A stretch of 64,000 bases of DNA from CAWIUB01 sp963839175. GTDB taxonomy: Bacteria; Actinomycetota; Actinomycetes; Mycobacteriales; Jatrophihabitantaceae. The stretch is from positions 205,703 through 269,702 of the forward strand of contig CAWIUB010000010.1 in NCBI GenBank assembly GCA_963839175.1, read 5' to 3'. A program made the position numbers and the translations under genes. Below the pieces are notes generated by a model. The model was not told where the DNA came from. It was given only the letters and a program-made list of their open reading frames with translations, and did no database searches. The stretch's first letter is position 1, and each line of letters starts with the position of its first letter. Below, one piece after another: positions 46,733 to 55,975 of the stretch.

Positions 46733-47628
46733 TCACAGCAGGCCACCGAGAGCGGCACGGCCGACCGCGAGGCGGGCAGGCGAACCTCCTAGCCCGCACG
46801 GTGCGATCACGCACAAGAACGACCACCGGCCGGCCGCCTCGCACAGCGGGACGAGGTCATCGAACTGCAGGTAGTCCAGCAGATGCAGGCCCATTGCGTT
46901 GACGTCCAGGACGTGCACGGGAAACTCAACCCCGCCGACCGCACCGGGTGCGGTGTCGTTATTGCCGTCGCTGCCCAGCACGGCAACCCGTCGCTCGGCC
47001 ATGAACTGCAGCGCCGTGGGGTGAAGCCCGGCTCGTGCGCTGGCTGCATCCCACGGGCCGAGCGCGGTTCGGCGTCGGCGATGCCCGACGCGGACGAACA
47101 GCAGGTCGCCGTCGCCGACGTGCACCTGCTGCGCCTGCTCGGCTCGGACGAGGTCGTCGGCCGTGACGTGCTCGCCGGGCTCGAGCCACGGCCGCCCGGC
47201 CAGCCGCGGCACGTCGAGCAGGACGCCTCGACCGACGATGCCGTCACGGGCCACATCGATGGACAGCTCCGACGCCCCGACGCGGAGATGCTGTCCGCGG
47301 CAACGCCGTTGTAGAGAACCGCCCGGTAGATGACATGACACAACGCATCGATGTGACTGTCGGCATTGCCGTGCACATTCATCGCGAGCCGATCCATCGC
47401 AAACGACAGCCCCGTCCAGTCGGCCTGGTCCCCGGCGGCACTGGTCATCTGATGGACGCAGGGCTCGGGATTGTCGAGTGTCACCTCGCTCTCCACCGCA
47501 GCGGCAAGCGTCGTCGAGCGGCCGAGCCGGACCTCGCTGACAGCGGCCAACACGCGCGCCGGCGTGACGTGGTTCAGCGCGCCGCGCCGATCGGCCGGCC
47601 CCCAGGCAGACCCACGCCGACCTGCCAT
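46733..47628 (-). pseudogene. Cyclase family (kynurenine formamidase-like) gene with frameshift
   Basis: Putative metal-dependent cyclase/formamidase (PF04199 type). The first frame has WGPADRRGALNHVTPARVLA, TGLSFAMDRLAMNVHGNADS and HIDALCHVIYRAVLYNG (metal-binding H-x-D-x-x-x-H). From about 47275 the family sequence moves to another frame: SELSIDVARDGIVGRGVLLD, VGDGDLLFVRVGH, LGSDGNND and the C-terminal GLGGSPARLAVGRAAL. One indel near 47270-47285 reconciles the frames. Otherwise the protein is complete (about 298 residues). The N-terminal start at ATG is short but plausible. Confidence 0.72.
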
Positions 47629-47894
47629 CGAACTGCGCCCAGCGGCATCCCGGACAGAGCACGGCCACCGCCGCCGTGAACAGCTTCGCAGACACGCGTC
47701 AACCTGCTGCTGACGAATGCACTGTCATGCTTGATGTTCAGGTAATCGGACCTGTGTGCACATGCGATCGCCTGCATGTCTGCCCTCGAGCTTTACGCCC
47801 ACGAGCTCGGACGCGGCTTCCCGCGGCCCCGCCCGGTGATCGTGTCGGCAGAGGCATGGTCGAGCGTATGGGACGGCGGCTGCGCCAGTTGAGA
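47629..47894. other. Intergenic gap
   Basis: No supported gene between the cyclase remnant and the MFS gene end. Confidence 0.4.
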
Positions 47895-49152
47895 TCAGGT
47901 GGTCCTGTCCGACCGGGACGGGGCGCCATCGGGTGGTCGGTGTCTGCGGAGCAGGGGGAGCAGGAGCAGCAGGGCGACGGTTTGGACTGTGAGCACGAAC
48001 GCGGCGGCGGCTGTAGTGCTGTGTTGGTAGAGGGCGCCGATGGTGGCGGCGCCGGCGAGCCAGGCGAGGCCGTAGAGGGCGGTGAAGGTGCCGTAGCCGG
48101 CGCCGCGGCGGTGGGGTGGGACGAGGTCGGCGACGGCGGCGCGCATGGTGGAGTCGTGTACGCCCATCGCGGCGCCCCAGATGACCGCGCCGGCGACAAA
48201 CGCGGCCGTGGAGGTGGCGAAGGACAGCAAGGGCACAATCGCCGCGAGCACCGGCAGGACGATGAGGCCGCGCAGTCCGATCCGGTCGTAGACGCGGCCG
48301 AACCCGACAGCGGTGGCCGCGGCGGCGGCCATCGCGGCGGCGTACAGCACCGGGACGAGGCTGGCCGGCAGCAGGTGGCGGGTGGTGAGGTGGTAGGCCA
48401 GCACGGCCCAGGTGGAGAAGCCGAGCATGGTCGCGGCGGAGAACGCCGCGTACTGCCAGAACCGTCGCGGCAGGCGGGTATCCAGGCTCAGCCGCTTCGC
48501 TTCAGGTAGCTGGGCGGCCGGGTCGTAGGCGTGCGGGTTGGGTGCTGCGGCGCGAAGCCGCAGCAACACCGCGAGGGCGAGCAGGCCGGGGACGGCGAGT
48601 ATCGCGAACGCGGTGCGGTAGCCGAGGTCGAGGGCCAGGGCAGCGGCGATCAGTAGCGGGCCGGCCATCGCCCCGGTCTGGTCGAGGGCTTCGTGCAGCC
48701 CGAACGCGTAGCCGCGGCCCATCTTGGCCGAGGCTTGGGCGAGCATAGTGTCGCGGGCCGGGGGTGCGCACGGCTTTGCCGACCCGTTCGCCGTTGTAGA
48801 GCAGCCCGGCGGCGGTCAAACCGCCGGAGACGGCGAGCAGCGGGACGCACAGCACGGTGAGCCCGTAACCGGCGATGGTCTGCGCCCAGGGCCGCCGGGT
48901 GCGGTCGACCAGCCGGCCGGCGGGCAGGCGCAGCACCAGCGCGGCCGCCTCGCCGGCGCCGGTGATCAGTCCGACCAGAGCGGCGGAGGCGCCGAGCTGG
49001 CCGAGGAACGGGCCGATGATCGACCGGGCGCCTTCGTAGACCACGTCGGCCAGCGCCGACACGACACCGAAGCCGACGATGAACCGCAGCGGGCTGATCC
49101 GATTTACCGCACCGGCCCGCTCTGCCGCCACCGGTTCGGGCGGATGGGTCAT
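47895..49152 (-). pseudogene. MFS transporter of the BlaI/M56 operon, single-base frameshift
   Basis: 12-helix MFS protein of about 418 residues. The first frame runs from ISPLRFIVGFGVVSALADVV to LYNGERVGKAVRTP. The rest, starting at MLAQASAKMGRGYAFGLHEA and ending DGAPSRSDRTT, is in another frame. The break lies in a G run at 48760-48764 (C run on the coding strand); removing one base gives RTPARDTMLAQ and a complete protein. Given the homopolymer, a sequencing error is as likely as a true mutation. It overlaps the M56 gene by four bases (ATGA). Confidence 0.78.
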
Positions 49153-50081
49153 CGCTGCCGGTGCGCGAGCAGGTAGGCGTTCTTCGCGACCTCGAACACC
49201 CGCTCGGTCTCGTGCGCCGCCGCGAGGGTGCTGACGGCGCAGACGGCCAGCACCGTTACCAGCGCGGCGATGCGCCAGGCGGTGGGCCGCGGCGGGGGCG
49301 AGTGGAGTGCCTGCACACGGGCGGCGATCTGCTCCGCTGCCACCGCGAGAACCACGCCTGCACCCGGGCCGGTCCGCGGCTGGCGGCTGGCCGAGCGGGT
49401 CAGCGCCCGGGCCACGGTGTCGCGGCGTACCGTGCGGGCGGCGTCTTCGTCAGCCCACCGCTCGGTGGCCAGCCTCAGCGCGGCAGGTATCCGACCCAGC
49501 AACGGGTTCGCGGCGGCCGCGAGCTGCCCGGCGGCGTGGTGCAGGTGGTGGCGGTGCCGTAGGTGGGAGCGTTCGTGCGTGAGGACCGCGCGCCGCTCCG
49601 CCGCATCCAAGCGGCGCAGCAAGCCGGTGGTGGCGACGATCCGGCCCGGCCGGCCCGGCACCGCGTAGGCCAGTGCGGCCGCGTCGTCGAGAACCGCTAA
49701 CTCCTCGCCGTGGGCGGGCAACGCGGTGGCCAGCCGGTGGGCCTGGAGCAGCGCTCGGCCGCGGCGCACGGCGACGGCTAGGAGGCGTGCCGAGATGAGC
49801 GTGAGCCCGAGCAGCGCCGCCAGTTCCACCGGGCCCGGCACCGGGTCGGCGCGCCGCAGCGCCGCCGTCGACCAATGCCCCTCCGCAGCTAGCAGCGGTG
49901 AGCGACCCACCCAGGTGAACGCGAGAAACCCCAGCACGGCGATCGACCCGCTCGCCACCACCAAGCCGCCCGCGCTGAGCAGCCAGGTGCCCAGCGCGGG
50001 CGGCAGCCGCCGTGCGATAACCGGGCCGAGGCTGCCGAACACGGCGGCGAGCAGCAGCGGCGCCCACATGAGCAGGCCCAT
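49149..50081 (-). CDS. M56 family (BlaR1-like) membrane metallopeptidase
   Basis: 310 residues. Three N-terminal membrane helices, then the zinc peptidase motif LTHERSHLRHRHHLHHAAG (H-E-x-x-H) near residue 170, a downstream RWADEDAAR with Glu/Asp, and a C-terminal membrane helix (IAALVTVLAVCAVSTLAAAH). This is the short BlaR1/MecR1-like form without a penicillin-sensor domain, normally paired with a BlaI repressor that it cleaves. The ATG overlaps the blaI-like stop (TGATG), and the MFS gene follows with a four-base overlap. Confidence 0.88.
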   Translation of the reverse strand: MGLLMWAPLLLAAVFGSLGPVIARRLPPALGTWLLSAGGLVVASGSIAVLGFLAFTWVGRSPLLAAEGHWSTAALRRADPVPGPVELAALLGLTLISARLLAVAVRRGRALLQAHRLATALPAHGEELAVLDDAAALAYAVPGRPGRIVATTGLLRRLDAAERRAVLTHERSHLRHRHHLHHAAGQLAAAANPLLGRIPAALRLATERWADEDAARTVRRDTVARALTRSASRQPRTGPGAGVVLAVAAEQIAARVQALHSPPPRPTAWRIAALVTVLAVCAVSTLAAAHETERVFEVAKNAYLLAHRQR

Positions 50082-50458
50082 CACGAACTCCGCGTCCGGG
50101 GTGGGCGGGTCAGCAACCGGGCCAACGTGCGCTCCTCCTCGAGGCTCAGTGTGCCGACGAACTGGCTCAACACCGCGGCCTGATCACCGCCCCGGTCTAG
50201 CAGCGCCCGCATCCGCCGCGCGGCCAGCCCGGCCTCGTCCAGCAGCGGCGTATAGGCGTGCGCCCGGCCGGCCAGCTCCCGGCGCACGGCCCCCTTCTGA
50301 TACAACCGAGTCAAGATCGTCTGCACCGTGTTGTACGCCAGATCACCGTCCACCGCGTCGACCACCTCGCCCGGGGTCAACGGCGAGTCAGCGGCCCACA
50401 ACGCAGCGAGCACCTCCGCCTCCAACCCACCGGACTCGCGACGCCGTGTCCTGCTCAT
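50081..50458 (-). CDS. BlaI/MecI/CopY family transcriptional repressor
   Basis: 125 residues with the BlaI winged helix: GGLEAEVLAALWAADSPLTP then GEVVDAVDGDLAYNTVQTIL and TRLYQKGAVRRELAGRAHAY. The C-terminal dimer region with SQFVGTLSLEEERTLARLL contains the usual cleavage area. It is paired with M56 in one operon and divergent from dedA-uppP. Two matching inverted repeats (50563 and 50587) lie in the intergenic region and are its probable operators, so it likely represses both directions. Confidence 0.92.
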   Translation of the reverse strand: MSRTRRRESGGLEAEVLAALWAADSPLTPGEVVDAVDGDLAYNTVQTILTRLYQKGAVRRELAGRAHAYTPLLDEAGLAARRMRALLDRGGDQAAVLSQFVGTLSLEEERTLARLLTRPPRTRSS

Positions 50459-50562
50459 CCTGCTCCACTCAGTTCGGTGCCCCGCCCACGACGAATGACG
50501 CCGCGGATGGCGACGGTGGGGCGCTAGCCACGGGGGTAGCGGCCACCCAGCCCTCGCCGACC

Positions 50563-50578
50563 CCTACAGTACCGTAGG
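50563..50578. promoter_or_regulatory. BlaI-type operator 1
   Basis: CCTACAGTACCGTAGG: arms CCTAC / GTAGG around a 6-base centre, 105 bases upstream of the blaI-like start. Confidence 0.75.
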
Positions 50579-50586
50579 TGTACTCT

Positions 50587-50602
50587 CCTACGAGCAAGTA
50601 GG
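50587..50602. promoter_or_regulatory. BlaI-type operator 2
   Basis: CCTACGAGCAAGTAGG: same arms and same 6-base centre as operator 1, 24 bases away centre to centre, overlapping the probable dedA promoter or leader. Confidence 0.75.
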
Positions 50603-50638
50603 AGCATGGGGTGGTTTGCCGGCGGAGGGAGTCAACAG

Positions 50639-51239
50639 GTGAGTGTGGTCAGCTCGCTGGTCGACTCGATCCTCCACCTGCACGGGCCACCGGCGTACGC
50701 GCTGGTCGGCTGTCTGGCGTTCAGCGAAGCGGCGCTATTCGTCGGCTTCGCGCTGCCCGGCGAGACCGCCGTCATCCTCGGCCGGGCGCTGGCCCAGCGG
50801 GGGGTCGGCGTCGCTGGCCGGGATCGCCGCGGTCGCGGTGCTCGGGGCGATCGCCGGGAACAGCGTCGGCTACGAGGTCGGCCGGCACCTCGGCACCCGG
50901 CTGCTCGCCACCCGGATCTTCGCCCGACAACGGCAGGCGCTCGAGCGCGCCCAGCAGACGCTGCGCGCCGAGGGCGGCCGGGCGGTGTTCCTGGCCCGGT
51001 TCACCGCATTCCTGCGCGCGGTGATGCCCGGCCTGGCCGGCACCGCCCGGATGCCACTACCTGGCCGGGGCCAGCTGCCAGAAGGTCAAGAAGATCGCCG
51101 GCGGGCCAGCGCCATCCTGCTCGCCGTCCTCGTGCTCGCCATCCTCGTCCTGCTCGTCCGCCGCCGACACCGCCGCGAACAGGAGGACGCCCCACCCGAC
51201 GACGCTCAACCCGACGACCGCACGACCCCACGCATCTAG
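50639..51239 (+). pseudogene. DedA family membrane protein, frameshifted and internally deleted
   Basis: DedA-type flippase-like protein, probably for undecaprenyl phosphate or phospholipid. Starts at GTG with GGAGGG nine bases upstream: SSLVDSILHLHGPPAYALVG then CLAFSEAALFVGFALPGETA and VILGRALAQRG. Family sequence continues in another frame as SLAGIAAVAVLGAIAGNSVG, RAEGGRAVFLARFTAFLRAV, MPGLAGTARM. The break is in a G run at 50799-50804. Further on, the membrane segment after RM is missing and YLAGASCQKVKKIAG lies in a third frame before ASAILLAVLVLAILVLLVRR. So beyond the homopolymer shift there is a genuine deletion. Confidence 0.72.
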
Positions 51240-51267
51240 ATCGCAGTCAGCTCTCGACAGTCACCTC

Positions 51268-52257
51268 ATGGATAAGGAGCAGTTCCCGCTCATGCTCAGC
51301 TACCTGCAGGCCGTGGTCATCGGCCTGCTGCAAGGCGTCACCGAACTGTTCCCGGTCTCCAGCCTCGGCCACTCCGTGCTGGTCCCGGCGTTCATCGGCG
51401 GCGACTGGCAGCACCTGGTCACCGAATCGGCCAGCTCGTCCAGTCAGACCAGCCCGTACTTGGCGTTCATCGTCGCGTTGCATGTGGCCACCGCGGTCGC
51501 GCTGCTGATCTTCTTCCGCCGCGACTGGGCCCGGATCATCCGCGGCTTCGGCCGCACCCTGCGGCCCAGCCTCGCCGAACGGCGCATCGTGGCCACCCAG
51601 CCGGACGAACGCCTGGCCTGGCTGCTAGTCATCGCCACCATCCCGGTCGGGATCACCGGCGTGCTGTTCGAGCACACCTTCCGCACCCTGTTCGCAAGAC
51701 CGCTGGCCGCGGCGATCTTCCTCACCGTCAACGGGATCATCCTCCTAGTGGGTGAGCACCTCCGGCGCGTCGCGCCAACCGACGAGCCGATCCACGGACA
51801 CGACGCCGTGCCGGACAGTGCGCGTGCCGCGACCATCGGCACCGGCACCACCGCGATTCGCGCCCCACGCGGCCGCGAGCTGGCCACCCTGCACTACCGG
51901 GAGGCCGGCATCATCGGCTCCTTCCAAACCCTCGCGCTGCTCGCCGGCATCAGCCGCTCGGGCATCGCCATGGTCGGCGGGCTGGCCCGCGGCCTGTCGC
52001 ACCGCGACGCCGCCCGGATCTCCTTCCTGCTCGCCACCCCGGTCATCCTCGCCGCCGGCGTCCTGAAACTGCCGTCCCTGGCAGGCCCGGCCGGCGCGCA
52101 CATCCACGGCCAAGTCCTCGCCGGCGCCGTCGCGGCCGGCCTGGCCGCTTACCTGTCCGTGCGCTACCTCACCCGCTACTTCGAAACCCGCACCCTCACC
52201 CCGTTCGCCGTCTACAGCCTGCTCGCCGGCGGGCTCTGCATCATCCGCTTCGCCTGA
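51268..52257 (+). CDS. uppP: Undecaprenyl-diphosphatase UppP (BacA)
   Basis: 329 residues, about eight membrane helices. Dephosphorylates undecaprenyl diphosphate so the carrier can be reused in peptidoglycan synthesis; it also confers bacitracin tolerance. Motif 1 is GVTELFPVSSLGHSVLVP (usual E-G-x-x-E; here the first Glu is Gln in LLQGVTEL). Motif 2 is LLAGISRSGIAMVGGLARGL (usually P-G-x-S-R-S-G). A Ser-rich insert lies near residue 55. The first ATG lacks a ribosome site; an ATG eight codons later has AAGGAG upstream and may be the true start. Downstream of dedA under the BlaI-type operators. Confidence 0.9.
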   Translation: MDKEQFPLMLSYLQAVVIGLLQGVTELFPVSSLGHSVLVPAFIGGDWQHLVTESASSSSQTSPYLAFIVALHVATAVALLIFFRRDWARIIRGFGRTLRPSLAERRIVATQPDERLAWLLVIATIPVGITGVLFEHTFRTLFARPLAAAIFLTVNGIILLVGEHLRRVAPTDEPIHGHDAVPDSARAATIGTGTTAIRAPRGRELATLHYREAGIIGSFQTLALLAGISRSGIAMVGGLARGLSHRDAARISFLLATPVILAAGVLKLPSLAGPAGAHIHGQVLAGAVAAGLAAYLSVRYLTRYFETRTLTPFAVYSLLAGGLCIIRFA

Positions 52258-52320
52258 CTACCCCGACACCCGAGCAAGCCCGCGCACCGAACCCCAACCT
52301 CCCGGAACGGAGACACATCG

Positions 52321-52569
52321 ATGTCCAGCTCGTCATCCGCCCGCAACACCTCCCCACTCGTCACCGTCCTACTCATCGCGCTCGGCGTGGTCGTGGCCGT
52401 CGTGGGCGTCGTCTACCTGGTCCAGACCGCAGGTCAGCTGCCGACCTTCTTCCCCGGCCATCAAGCCGGCAGCGCCCACCACCACGTCAAACACGCCGTG
52501 CTCGCCTTCGGTCTGGCGCTCCTGGCCTTGATCGGCGCCTGGATGAGCGCCGGCAAGAAAACCCGCTAA
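52321..52569 (+). CDS. Small two-helix membrane protein
   Basis: 82 residues. Two membrane segments (LVTVLLIALGVVVAVVGVVY and HAVLAFGLALLALIGAWMSA) are joined by a loop QTAGQLPTFFPGHQAGSAHH that is rich in Pro/His. The start is preceded by GGAACGGAGAC. It follows uppP by 63 bases and is probably in the same transcript. I have seen this loop-plus-helix type in small actinobacterial membrane proteins but cannot name a function. Confidence 0.72.
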   Translation: MSSSSSARNTSPLVTVLLIALGVVVAVVGVVYLVQTAGQLPTFFPGHQAGSAHHHVKHAVLAFGLALLALIGAWMSAGKKTR

Positions 52570-52713
52570 CCGCCCGACGGCTCACCCGCGCCCGCTAACC
52601 TATCCGACGCCCATGGGGCGGTGCGTCGGCGATTGACCAGATCGAATGCGATCGGCTACAACGCCGGCGGTGCTGGCCCTCACAGGTCGCTGACGCGATG
52701 CCGCGCTGCATAA

Positions 52714-52721
52714 AATGCAAG
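52714..52721. repeat. Left target-site duplication of MITE 2
   Basis: AATGCAAG, repeated exactly at 52843-52850 after the 121-bp element. Confidence 0.85.
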
Positions 52722-52842
52722 GTGGGTTATCCATCTGACTGCCGGCTCCTCCAAGCACCGCCCGTCTGCCGCTACCGCTTGTGCTCCGACGGTGCGACAA
52801 GCACAACTTCTGCCTCGGATGGCAGTGAAATGGATAACCCAC
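52722..52842. mobile_element. MITE 2 (121 bp, IS1595-like ends)
   Basis: Non-coding 121-bp element. The left end is GTGGGTTATCCATCTGACTG then CC; the right end read inward is GTGGGTTATCCATTTCACTG then CC, identical over 22 bases to the right end of MITE 1. It is flanked by a perfect 8-bp duplication AATGCAAG. The interior has no similarity to MITE 1 that I can see, so the family is defined by its ends. Confidence 0.85.
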
Positions 52843-52995
52843 AATGCAAGATCTCGCAATCGGCCAAGTTCACGAATCTGCCGCTGGTGATTCAGGATGC
52901 CGTTTCTGTTCGCCCAGTGGTGGACAGGGTCACGAGGCGGGTGCGTCGTGGCCAGTCATGCGCGGCCAAGACCGGTTCCATGCCGCTGTGTGGTC

Positions 52996-53469
52996 TCACA
53001 CGGGTTCGGTTCTGGGTTCGAGGACCACCACGGCCGTTTGTGTTGATCGGCGACGGGCGTAGCCATCGAGATTCTTCTCCAGTGACCGCCACCGGTCCCA
53101 CAGCTGGGCCCGCTCCTGTCCGGTCGCGGCGTGGGCGACGACCTGGCGGGTCCCGTCGGTGAGCTGGACCCGGGCCTGAGGATGCGCCAGGAGGTTCAGC
53201 CACCACGCGGGCTCTCCTTCGCCCCAACCGTTCATCGCCAGGGTCACCAGGTTCGGGCCGTCCTCGATGTAACCGAGGATCACCGACCGCTCCTGACCAC
53301 TGCGGCGTCCGATTGTGGTCAATCGCATTGCGCCCCAACGCTGGGCCCGAACGGGCCACAGGCCACGACGACCACCGGTGACCCGGAACAGAGCACGGTG
53401 CACCTTCCAGGCGAGCAAAATGAACCATCGCGGCGGCAACCACGGGGTCCGCTCGCCCCGTCCCGGCAT
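52996..53469 (-). CDS. Deazaflavin (F420)-dependent nitroreductase family protein
   Basis: 157 residues of the Ddn/DUF385 family: MRLTTIGRRSGQERSVILGY then IEDGPNLVTLAMNGWGEGEP and AWWLNLLAHPQARVQLTDGT, with an RSTQTAVVVLEPRTE tail. It is longer at the N-terminus than the copy at 28536 (an added WFILLAWKVHRALFRVTGGR segment that may associate with the membrane). The ATG at 53469 is chosen for a strong GGGGAGGGGG site; the frame extends 11 codons upstream. Confidence 0.9.
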   Translation of the reverse strand: MPGRGERTPWLPPRWFILLAWKVHRALFRVTGGRRGLWPVRAQRWGAMRLTTIGRRSGQERSVILGYIEDGPNLVTLAMNGWGEGEPAWWLNLLAHPQARVQLTDGTRQVVAHAATGQERAQLWDRWRSLEKNLDGYARRRSTQTAVVVLEPRTEPV

Positions 53470-53621
53470 ACGCCCCCTCCCCGCCTGCAGCGCCAACCTC
53501 ACCTCAGATCAGCGCACGCCCCCGAAAGACGATGCGGTAGGGCCCCAGGTCCCGACCACGCTCCTGGGTACCGCGATCGACCGGCGATCCATGCCGCGTG
53601 AGCCGCATCACGGGGTGACTG

Positions 53622-54326
53622 GTGTGGCCCGACCGAGGATCCAGCCGCTGCCGAGGTATCGGATGTCAGCTGCCAGCCGCGGTCGCCAACGCCATGCTGC
53701 TCGTCGGCGCCGCCGTGCTCGGCGTGTTCTTCGTGCTGTCCCTCTACATGCAGCAAGTCCTCCGCTACAGCTCACTCAAGGCCGGCGTCGCCCAACTCCC
53801 GCTCGCCGGCACAATCGTGCTGGCCGCCGCCCTGGCCCCAGCGCTGCTCGGCAGGCTCGGACACAAGACCACCCTGCTCGCCCGGCTCACCCTGTTCGCC
53901 GTCGGACTGGCCTGGTTCAGCCGCATCGCGACGCACGGCAGTTTCCTCGCCGACGTCCTCGGCCCGTCCCTGCTCCTCGCCGCCGGCCTCGGCCTCGCCG
54001 TCGTCGTACTGACCACCACCTCCGTCAGCGGCGTCAGCAGCCAGGAATCCGGGCTGGCCAGCGGCCTGATCAACACCAGCCAGCAGATCGGCGGATCACT
54101 CGGCCTCGCGCTCGTCACCACTATCGCCTCCACCCGTACCGCCAGCGTCCTGCACGCAGGCCACGTCGGCCCGGCCGCACTGCCACACGCCCTCACCGCC
54201 GGCTTCCAGGCCGCCTTCCTCGTCGCAGCAAGCTTCACCCTCCTCGCGATCACCGTGGCCGGCGTCGCCCGCGGATGGGCCCCGCCCGCCGGCCGCGGTC
54301 AGCTGCGACCCCCGACAGCCGGTTGA
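53622..54326 (+). pseudogene. C-terminal half of a DHA2-type MFS exporter
   Basis: Only the last seven or so membrane helices of a 14-helix drug exporter are present: ANAMLLVGAAVLGVFFVLSL YMQQVLRYSSLKAGVAQLP-type start, VVVLTTTSVSGVSSQESGLA with SGLINTSQQIGGSLGLALVT, and a final helix before WAPPAGRGQLRP. The region before it is not transporter-like and no N-terminal half is nearby. A remnant left by deletion. Confidence 0.8.
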
Positions 54327-54846
54327 TCAAAGACCCAAGAAGGGATAGGGGCAATGACCGGTCAGTCGGCCGTCGTAACACTTCGAGCCTGCGGGTACGA
54401 CGCCAGATCGGACGGCCTGGGCAACGTGCGCGCGCGGGTGTGGCAGCCCCGCGCCGACGGGACGGCGACCTGGCACTGGAGTCATGTCTCTCGGCGGACC
54501 ACGGCAAGCGTTCATCGACAGACCGTCTGCGGTGGACAGTTGCGACAAGATCGCGACAGGTGTGCGCACAGCGACCCAGCCGCGCAGACCGGACTTAGGC
54601 ATTCGGTGCAGCGACGGCCGGAGTCAAGCCGTCGGATCGATATCATCCTCGACGGACGATGCATTCGGTCGCTGGTTGGGCCAGGGTTAGCGCTCGTCCG
54701 TTCACGTCATCGGTGTGGCCCGAGCGCACGGCGCCAGCGGTGCAGGTCACCGGGGGAGGTGAGATCACGATCAGCGGGGGTTTCCCCCGCCGAAGAGACG
54801 CCCATCGTCGCGACTGCTCGTGGCCGCTCAAACCCAAGGGATCCTC
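54327..54846. other. Gene-free region before the DUF1269-like gene
   Basis: About 520 bases. Open frames here are short and lack natural composition. A promoter for the downstream gene is expected, and an AAGGGATCC ribosome-site-like stretch lies just before its ATG. Confidence 0.4.
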
Positions 54847-55323
54847 ATGGCAAACAAGATCGTTGTGTTGGCAATTTTCAAGGACGAAGCCGCTGCGGAC
54901 ACCGCGGCGGAAACGGTGAAGGAGTCCGGGCTGGCTCGCCACGACGCGATCGGTGTGCTCGTCCTGAACGAGAAGGGTGAGGTCAAGACCGAGAAGGTGG
55001 GCAAGCGCAGCGTCGGCAAGGGCGCGGGGATCGGCCTGGCTCTGGCCCTGCTCACGCCAGTCGGTCTCGGCGTGGGAATCATCGCCGGCGGGGGATTAGG
55101 CGCGCTTCACCACAAGGGCCTCGGCCTCGACAAGGCAGACCGTGAACGCCTTGGTGCGGAGCTAGGCGCCGGCAAAGCCGCCGTCGGCGTCTTAGCGCCA
55201 GTCAGCGAAGCGGACGCCGTAAAAGCCAAACTCGCCGAACTTGGCGGAGCCGCAGAATCGCACACCGTCACCGATGAAGCTCTCGAGGAAGCCAACGCTG
55301 CCGCCGGTTCAGACGAGGCCTAG
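54847..55323 (+). CDS. DUF1269-like small membrane/stress protein
   Basis: 158 residues: NKIVVLAIFKDEAAADTAAE with TVKESGLARHDAIGVLVLN, a glycine-zipper membrane hairpin (GKGAGIGLALALLTPVGLGV then GIIAGGGLGALHHKGLGL), a DRERLGAELGAGKAAVGVLA segment and an acidic tail. This arrangement matches DUF1269 family proteins, often stress-associated in actinobacteria. The frame extends nine codons upstream to another ATG. Role unknown. Confidence 0.78.
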   Translation: MANKIVVLAIFKDEAAADTAAETVKESGLARHDAIGVLVLNEKGEVKTEKVGKRSVGKGAGIGLALALLTPVGLGVGIIAGGGLGALHHKGLGLDKADRERLGAELGAGKAAVGVLAPVSEADAVKAKLAELGGAAESHTVTDEALEEANAAAGSDEA

Positions 55324-55564
55324 CCCGGACGGTCGAGGATGCGCCCCATCTGCTGCTGGTTCTCATGAATCACCAGTTCGAACAGCGACGTCTCGCTCGA
55401 GACCAACGTCCGACACGAAAACACAACAGCGGCACATCCAACGGGCTTCCTGCATCGCCGGGTAGTTTCCCCCTTTGCGCGTAAGTTCTATCGCCCGAAC
55501 AGGAAATCCTCGACGAGATTTGGACTCACCGCCGGTAGGCGAGATCTGAGGAAGGGAACGTGTC
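55324..55564. other. Intergenic region
   Basis: No gene supported. GAGGAAGGGA precedes the next gene as its ribosome site. Confidence 0.4.
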
Positions 55565-55975
55565 ATGGAAGAAGCGGGTAGTGGCTGGCGGTTCTTCGCA
55601 GGGACGGTGCTGGGCATCACCGGCATCATGCGATTCTTCGACGCGATATGGGCATGGCGCTACCACGGGGCCGTGCCAAACGTGCCAAGCAACCTCGAAA
55701 CGGCAATTTTTGGGCACAGCCTCAAGACCTACGGCTGGGTGTACTTCATCGTCGCCCTCATCCTGCTCGGTAGTTCTTTCGGCGTGATCGTGGGCTCCCA
55801 ATTCAGCCGTTGGATCGGAATCATCGCCGGCGGCATCCTCGCCATCAGCTCCATCTGGTGGATGCCCTACTACCCGATCTGGTCCCTGGTCTACATCGCG
55901 ATCGGTATCCTCGTCATCTACGGCCTTGTCGTATATGGCGGACGTGAAGCGGTCGAGGGGACCGGCGCGCTCTAG
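55565..55975 (+). CDS. DUF7144-like four-helix membrane protein
   Basis: 136 residues with four membrane segments (FFAGTVLGITGIMRFFDAIW, YGWVYFIVALILLGSSFGVI, WIGIIAGGILAISSIWWMPY and YPIWSLVYIAIGILVIYGLV). The order and the GWVYF and WWMPYYPIWS motifs match the DUF7144/SPW-like family common in actinobacteria. No known function. A ribosome site is present. It lies near other small stress-type genes. Confidence 0.85.
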   Translation: MEEAGSGWRFFAGTVLGITGIMRFFDAIWAWRYHGAVPNVPSNLETAIFGHSLKTYGWVYFIVALILLGSSFGVIVGSQFSRWIGIIAGGILAISSIWWMPYYPIWSLVYIAIGILVIYGLVVYGGREAVEGTGAL

